The position numbers and the translations under genes were made by a program. A model generated the notes under the pieces. The model was not told where the DNA came from, did not search any database, and worked only from the letters and a program-made list of their open reading frames with translations. 64,000 nt of DNA, from assembly GCF_014203545.1 (NCBI RefSeq), contig NZ_JACHJG010000013.1:186001-250000 (forward strand), read 5' to 3'. Positions 59,652 through 64,000 of this stretch are shown here, piece after piece. Source of the stretch: Streptomyces netropsis (lineage in GTDB: Bacteria > Actinomycetota > Actinomycetes > Streptomycetales > Streptomycetaceae). The first letter of the stretch is position 1; each line of letters starts with the position of its first letter.

Positions 59652-60050
59652 TCACCCCTCCCCCTCCGCCACCGCCTCCCCCGCCCCGCCGTGCGCGTCG
59701 ACGACCGAGCGGGGCGCGGTCCGGCGCCAGGCGTCGAGGAGGATCGCGCGCAGCTCCGTGGTGTCCTCGATCGCGGCGAGGCGCACCCGCAGCCAGTCGT
59801 AGTTGTCGTCGTGGCCGGGGCGGACGAAGAACTTCGCCGGCTCCGTCGCGATCAGCTCCGCCCGCTCCTCGCGCGGACACTTCACGCCCAGCGACGCGTC
59901 GTCGTCCGCCAGCGCAGCGAAGATCTTTCCGGACTTGCCGCTCTTCCCGGCCGCCCCGCCCACCCGGAACGTGGGCATCCCCCAGGCGAGCTTCTCCGCC
60001 GTCTCCGGCAGGGAGAGCGCGATCGTGCGTACGTCCTCGGCAGTGACCAT
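59652..60050 (-). CDS. MmcQ/YjbR family DNA-binding-like protein
   Basis: A 132-residue protein with the CyaY-like YjbR fold: VRTIALSLPETAEKLAWGMP, TFRVGG, KIFAALADDDASLGVKCPRE, ELIATEPAKFFVRPGHDDNY and the C-terminal RLAAIEDTTELRAILLDAWR. The family is small, cytoplasmic and functionally undefined. ATG 60050 gives the conserved MVTAEDVR start. It is divergent from the amidohydrolase gene. Confidence 0.9.
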   Translation of the reverse strand: MVTAEDVRTIALSLPETAEKLAWGMPTFRVGGAAGKSGKSGKIFAALADDDASLGVKCPREERAELIATEPAKFFVRPGHDDNYDWLRVRLAAIEDTTELRAILLDAWRRTAPRSVVDAHGGAGEAVAEGEG

Positions 60051-60283
60051 GATCGCCCGTCTCTCTCCGACGGCAGGACCACCGGCGCGGGCCCGACCCC
60101 GCCGGCCCGTCCGGTGCGGATACGAACGACCGTAGCCCCCGGCACCGGCACCCGCACCGGCGGCAGCGCCGGAGCGAGCTCGGGGGCCGCGCGGTGTTGA
60201 CCTTGGACCGGTGTGGCGTGCAAGTATCAAGCCTCTCGTTTTCAGCTCCCGCACCGCGCAACTCCCCCGCACCAGGAGGACAG

Positions 60284-63200
60284 TTGGACACCACCGGCCC
60301 GGCGGACGCTACCCCTTCCGCCCTCTCCCGGCGCAGATTCCTGCAGGCCACCGCTGGCACCGCCGCCGTGGCCGGCGCGGCCGCCGCGCTCCCTGTGGAC
60401 GCGGTGGCCGCGGTGCCCGGTCTCGCTTCCGGTGAGGCCGCCACGCGCAAGGTCACGTTCTCCTTCACCGCCGCCACGAACGGTTCGGCGTCGCTCTCGC
60501 CCGCCGGTGACCGGCTGGTCGCCGAGGTGCAGAACGTCCTGTGGTCCATTCCCCGCGCGGGTGGGGAGGCCGTCGCCATCACCCCGGCCGACCTCGAGCC
60601 CACGCGCCCGGTGCACTCCCCGGACGGCAAGCACCTCGCGGTCTGCGCCTACCGGGGCGGCGGCTTCCATCTGTGGACCTGCCGCACCGACGGCTCCGGG
60701 CTCCGGCAGCTCACGGACGGGCCCTGGGACGACCGCGGGCCGTCCTGGTCGCCGGACGGCACCCGGATCGCCTTCGCCTCCGAGCGCGACGGGGACCCGG
60801 TGGCGGGCAGCCCGTACCGCGTGTGGGTGATCGACGTCCGTACCGGTGCGCTCACCCGGGTCACCGGGCTGCCCGGGCAGGAGGGGCCGGCGCAGGACGG
60901 GGCCTGGGAGGACTTCGACCCCGTCTGGTCCCCGGACGGGTCCCGGCTGCTCTTCGTCCGCGCCAAGGTCGCCGGGGCGGCGCTGGAGGCCCGGACGGTC
61001 GCCTCCGTGCCGTCGGACGGGCAGGGGCCGGTACGGGTCGAGCACGTCGAGAGCGCCGCGGCGCAGGTGATGACGCCGGCGGTGTCACCGGCCGGGAAGC
61101 TGGCCTATCTGCGGACGACGGCCGCGCCCACCGCCTCCTGCGTGCTCGTCGTGGACGGGGCCGTGGTGGCGGTGGACGGGGACGTGGAGCCGGTTCCGCC
61201 GCGGTGGGTGTCGCGCGACGAGCTGCTGCTGACGGTGAGCGGTCAGTTCCGGATCGTCCGCCCCGCGCGGCCCGGAGCGAACCGCGAGGCCGACACCGCC
61301 GACACCATCGCCTTCACCGCTCCTCTGCCCGTCGACCGCCCCCGCTACCGCGGCAAGCGGTACGACTTCGAGGGCGGCGTCGTGCGCCGGGTGCGGGCGG
61401 TGCACCTGCCGGCGCTGTCGCCGGACGCCCGGCAGGTGGTGTTCGCCGCGCTCAACTCGCTCTGGGTGGCCGACGTCTCCGGCGGCCGGGCGCCGCGTCG
61501 CGTGGTGCGGACGGACCCCACGCGCTATCTGCTGGCCCCGACCTGGACCCACGACGGGCGGGCGCTGGTCTATACCGACGACCGCGGCGGGCTGCCGGCG
61601 GTGCGCCGCCACGACCTCGCCTCCGGCAAGGAGACCGTGCTGGCCGACGGCGGGCGCGCGTATCCGGCGCTCTCGCCGGACGGCAAGCGGCTGGCCTGCC
61701 TGGACCTCTCCGGCAACCTCCTCGTGCGGGACCTCGCCGCCGGTACGGAGCGGGTGCTGGCGGCCCCCATGGGCGGCGGCGGGCTGCCCGGGCGGCCCAG
61801 CTGGGCGCCCGACGGCCGCCATGTCGCGTTCTGCGACCGCAACCGCCTCAACCAGCGATTCCGTGAGGGCTACAACCTGATCCGGGTCGTCGACACCACC
61901 ACCGGCGCCGCCCGGCTGCACCCCGTCGCCCCGCACACCTCGATCGCCGACCGCTACGACTCGGGCCCCGTCTGGTCGCCCGACGGCCGCCTGATGGCGG
62001 TGATCGTCGAATCCGCGCTGTGGCTGCTGCCCGTACGGCCCGACGGGACCCCCGACGGCGAGGCCCGCCGGATCACCGACGAGGCCGCCGACCACCCCTC
62101 GTGGTCCGCGGACTCGCGCAAGCTGCTCTACCTCTCGGCCGGGCGGCTGCGGCTGCTCGACGTCACGGGCGGCAAGGCGAACGGCCCGGCGCGCACCGTT
62201 CCCGTCCCGCTCGACTACCGCCGTCTCACGCCCGCCGACACCGTCGTGCGGGCCGGGAAGTTCTGGGACGGCACGGGCAAGGCCGTCCGCGAGGACGTCG
62301 ACATCGTCGTGCGGGGCGGGCGCATCGCCGCCGTCGAGCCGCACCGGGCGCGGCGGGCGGCGCTGCGGACCGTCGACGCGTCGCGGCGGACCGTGATCCC
62401 GGGGCTGTGGGACACCCACACGCACCCCTACCAGAACACCTACGGCGGCCGGCAGACGGCGCTGCAGCTGGCCTACGGGATCACCACCGCGGTCTCCTTC
62501 GGCGGCTTCGCCTACGAGCAGGCGCGGATCCGGGAGGCCGTCGCGGCGGGCGAGCTCGCCGGGCCGCGGCTGCTGGCCACCGGTGAGCTGCTGGACGGGG
62601 CCCGGGTGGCGTACAGCATGGGGCGCGCGCACCGCACCGAGGAGGGGTTGCGCCGGTCGCTGACCCGTGCCGCCGCCCTGGACTGGGACTTCGTCAAGAC
62701 GTATGTCAGGGCGCCGGGTTGGGTGATGGAGGAGGCGGCGCGGTTCGCGCACGAGCGGCTCGGCGTCCGGGCCGGCAGCCATCTGTGCTCGCCGGGCGTC
62801 CAGCTCGGGCAGGACCTGACGACGCACCTCCAGGCCACGCAGCGGCTGGAGTTCGGGCACGCCACGACCGCGGCCGGGCAGGCCTACCAGGACCTGACGG
62901 AGATCTATACCGCCACGGACTTCCACCTGGTCGCCACGATGTTCACGTCCGTTCCCCTGCTGGGCGACGACCCGGACCTGGCGCAGGACCCCCGGGTCAC
63001 CCGGCTGATGCCGCCGTGGGACCTCGCGGTCGTCCGGCAGACGGCGGCGGCGCGGCCGACCGCCGACCAGCTGGCGACGCTGGAGCGGGAGATCGGGGTC
63101 TACCGGCGGGTGCTGGCCGGTGGCGGGATCGTGGCGCTCGGCACGGACGCCCCGCTGGTGCCGGTCGGGCTGTCCCTGCATCTGGGGCTGCGGGCCCTGC

Positions 63201-63532
63201 ACCGCTTCGGGCTGTCGGCGGCCCAGGCGCTGAGCACCGCGACGGTGCTGCCCGCGCGGGCGCTCGGCGCGGAGCGGGATCTGGGCACCCTGGAGGTCGG
63301 CAAGTTCGCCGACGCGACGGTGATCGACGGTGATCCGTTCACGGACTTCGACTCGCTCGTCCGCACGGAGTCGGTGCTGCGGGGCGGGGTGCCGTTCGAG
63401 CAGGCGCGGCTGGTCGGTGCGTACGAGCCGGCGGGGGTCCCGGCCCCGCGCGCGGGGGTCCGGCAGGAGGACTGGCTCGCGGTGGGGCGGCAGTTGCGCC
63501 GCGATTCCTGCTGCGACATGGACACGCTCTGA
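60284..63532 (+). CDS. Tat-exported amidohydrolase with TolB-like beta-propeller
   Basis: A 1082-residue secreted enzyme. The start is TTG 60284, with AGGAGG four bases upstream; this puts the twin-arginine signal SRRRFLQATAGTAAVAGAAA at residues 15-34. Residues about 60-680 are PD40/WD40-like repeats (SPDGKHLAVCAYRGGGFHLW, SWSPDGTRIAFASERDGDPV, PSWAPDGRHVAFCDRNRLNQ). The C-terminal ~390 residues form an amidohydrolase/imidazolonepropionase-like domain with the metal His pair in IPGLWDTHTHPYQ, another His in LEFGHATT, and the catalytic Asp in ALGTDAPLVPVG. It likely hydrolyses an amide or peptide-like substrate outside the cell. Substrate unknown. Confidence 0.88.
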   Translation: MDTTGPADATPSALSRRRFLQATAGTAAVAGAAAALPVDAVAAVPGLASGEAATRKVTFSFTAATNGSASLSPAGDRLVAEVQNVLWSIPRAGGEAVAITPADLEPTRPVHSPDGKHLAVCAYRGGGFHLWTCRTDGSGLRQLTDGPWDDRGPSWSPDGTRIAFASERDGDPVAGSPYRVWVIDVRTGALTRVTGLPGQEGPAQDGAWEDFDPVWSPDGSRLLFVRAKVAGAALEARTVASVPSDGQGPVRVEHVESAAAQVMTPAVSPAGKLAYLRTTAAPTASCVLVVDGAVVAVDGDVEPVPPRWVSRDELLLTVSGQFRIVRPARPGANREADTADTIAFTAPLPVDRPRYRGKRYDFEGGVVRRVRAVHLPALSPDARQVVFAALNSLWVADVSGGRAPRRVVRTDPTRYLLAPTWTHDGRALVYTDDRGGLPAVRRHDLASGKETVLADGGRAYPALSPDGKRLACLDLSGNLLVRDLAAGTERVLAAPMGGGGLPGRPSWAPDGRHVAFCDRNRLNQRFREGYNLIRVVDTTTGAARLHPVAPHTSIADRYDSGPVWSPDGRLMAVIVESALWLLPVRPDGTPDGEARRITDEAADHPSWSADSRKLLYLSAGRLRLLDVTGGKANGPARTVPVPLDYRRLTPADTVVRAGKFWDGTGKAVREDVDIVVRGGRIAAVEPHRARRAALRTVDASRRTVIPGLWDTHTHPYQNTYGGRQTALQLAYGITTAVSFGGFAYEQARIREAVAAGELAGPRLLATGELLDGARVAYSMGRAHRTEEGLRRSLTRAAALDWDFVKTYVRAPGWVMEEAARFAHERLGVRAGSHLCSPGVQLGQDLTTHLQATQRLEFGHATTAAGQAYQDLTEIYTATDFHLVATMFTSVPLLGDDPDLAQDPRVTRLMPPWDLAVVRQTAAARPTADQLATLEREIGVYRRVLAGGGIVALGTDAPLVPVGLSLHLGLRALHRFGLSAAQALSTATVLPARALGAERDLGTLEVGKFADATVIDGDPFTDFDSLVRTESVLRGGVPFEQARLVGAYEPAGVPAPRAGVRQEDWLAVGRQLRRDSCCDMDTL

Positions 63533-63542
63533 CCGATGGCTG

Positions 63543-63572
63543 CCCGCGCACCCTCGGCGGAGGGTGCGCGGG
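63543..63572. terminator. Terminator hairpin between convergent genes
   Basis: CCCGCGCACCCTC (63543-63555) and GAGGGTGCGCGGG (63560-63572) form a perfect 13-bp stem with a 4-base loop, between the amidohydrolase and chitosanase genes, which converge here. Confidence 0.88.
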
Positions 63573-63580
63573 TCCGCCGG

Positions 63581-64000
63581 CTACTCGTTGATCTCGTACG
63601 AGTCGCCGTAGACCTTCCACTTCAGCGGCGGCTTGAGGTCGAAGTTGCCGTTGTTGAGGAAGACGCGCTGCGCGGTGTCGACGCGGCTGGTGTCGCTGTG
63701 CGCCTCCTCGCTCTGCATGGCCTTCTTGCGGGCGTCGAGGAAGGCGCCCAGGTAGGTCTTCTCGTCGCCGCCCTGCGCCGGGGGCTTGGCCTTGGCCAGT
63801 GCGGCCTTGCGGATGCCGCCGAAGCTGTCCTTGCTGCTGCCGGGGCCGTGCATGACGATCGCGTCGTAGTAGGCGAACTGGCCGAGTGCGCGCAGGCCGT
63901 CGGCCTTGGCCTGCTTGACCGCGGGGTCGAAGTAGACGCGGTCGCGCTCGGATTCCTGCGCGTCCTGGAAGGCCTTGTGCTGGGCGGCCTTCTTCCAGGC
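63581..64000 (-). CDS. csn: Chitosanase (GH46), C-terminal part
   Basis: The last ~139 codons of a GH46 endo-chitosanase; the 5' end lies beyond the window. Stretches KADGLRALGQFAYYDAIVMH, GGIRKAALAKAKPPAQGGDE, FLDARKKAMQSEEAHSDTSR, VDTAQRVFLNNGNFDLKPPL and the C-terminal WKVYGDSYEIN closely match Streptomyces chitosanases. The enzyme is secreted and cleaves chitosan at beta-1,4 links; the catalytic acidic residues are in the missing N-terminal half. Confidence 0.95.
   Translation of the reverse strand, partial: AWKKAAQHKAFQDAQESERDRVYFDPAVKQAKADGLRALGQFAYYDAIVMHGPGSSKDSFGGIRKAALAKAKPPAQGGDEKTYLGAFLDARKKAMQSEEAHSDTSRVDTAQRVFLNNGNFDLKPPLKWKVYGDSYEINE

Overview
The window is high-GC actinobacterial DNA with Streptomyces habits: GC-rich third codon positions, many GTG and TTG starts, 4-base stop/start overlaps, long palindromic terminators, an iron box of the DmdR/IdeR type and families typical of that genus. 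All gene calls rest on reading the sequence and on family knowledge; no database search was run.

Layout. 1-5.7 kb (minus strand): oxidative metabolism genes (molybdopterin oxidoreductase, CitMHS citrate transporter, aldehyde dehydrogenase, start of a zinc alcohol dehydrogenase). 5.9-8.5 kb: homogentisate dioxygenase with a GntR/UTRA regulator and a small basic protein. 8.9-9.8 kb: secreted SGNH lipase. 10.2-18.7 kb (plus): a tightly coupled cell-surface polysaccharide operon (membrane protein, FemAB/GNAT-like transferase, two GT2 glycosyltransferases, polysaccharide deacetylase, and a 1280-residue protein joining a Wzx-like flippase to a second polytopic membrane domain). 18.8-25.8 kb: GH39-like hydrolase, AAA ATPase, GntR regulator, asparagine synthetase, ArsR-like regulator.

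25.9-32.4 kb (minus): an NRPS-independent siderophore operon (ATP-grasp ligase, two IucA/IucC synthetases, PLP decarboxylase) below a near-perfect iron box. 32.5-34.8 kb: fused acyl-CoA carboxyltransferase and a DUF402 protein, separated by a repeat/hairpin block. 34.9-50.4 kb is a short-chain acyl-CoA hub: the methylcitrate cycle (prpD-prpB-prpC) with a divergent XRE/ScfR-type regulator, the valine/isobutyrate operon (mmsA, acyl-CoA dehydrogenase, hydroxyisobutyryl-CoA hydrolase, mmsB, enoyl-CoA hydratase) preceded by a cobalamin riboswitch, a second paralogous regulator (RamB-like), isocitrate lyase and hydroxyacyl-CoA dehydrogenase. Valine and propionate carbon pass through these genes to propionyl-CoA, succinate and pyruvate, and the riboswitch ties this to B12, the cofactor of the competing methylmalonyl-CoA mutase route.

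50.5-54.1 kb: secreted lytic transglycosylase with a structured leader, a decayed cystathionine beta-synthase, and small proteins. 54.2-57.8 kb holds the most striking locus: a DUF1648 membrane protein (SdpI-like immunity candidate) followed by an SdpC-type toxin precursor, SdpA and SdpB, i.e. a counterpart of the Bacillus SDP cannibalism-toxin system, with gene order C-A-B, a 34-bp perfect palindrome after the toxin gene and a bldA-dependent TTA codon in the immunity candidate. 58-64 kb: PPOX-family protein, a gene remnant beside tRNA-Pro(GGG), YiaAB and MmcQ/YjbR proteins, a Tat-exported amidohydrolase/beta-propeller, and the end of a GH46 chitosanase gene. No CRISPR array, insertion sequence or rRNA was seen.
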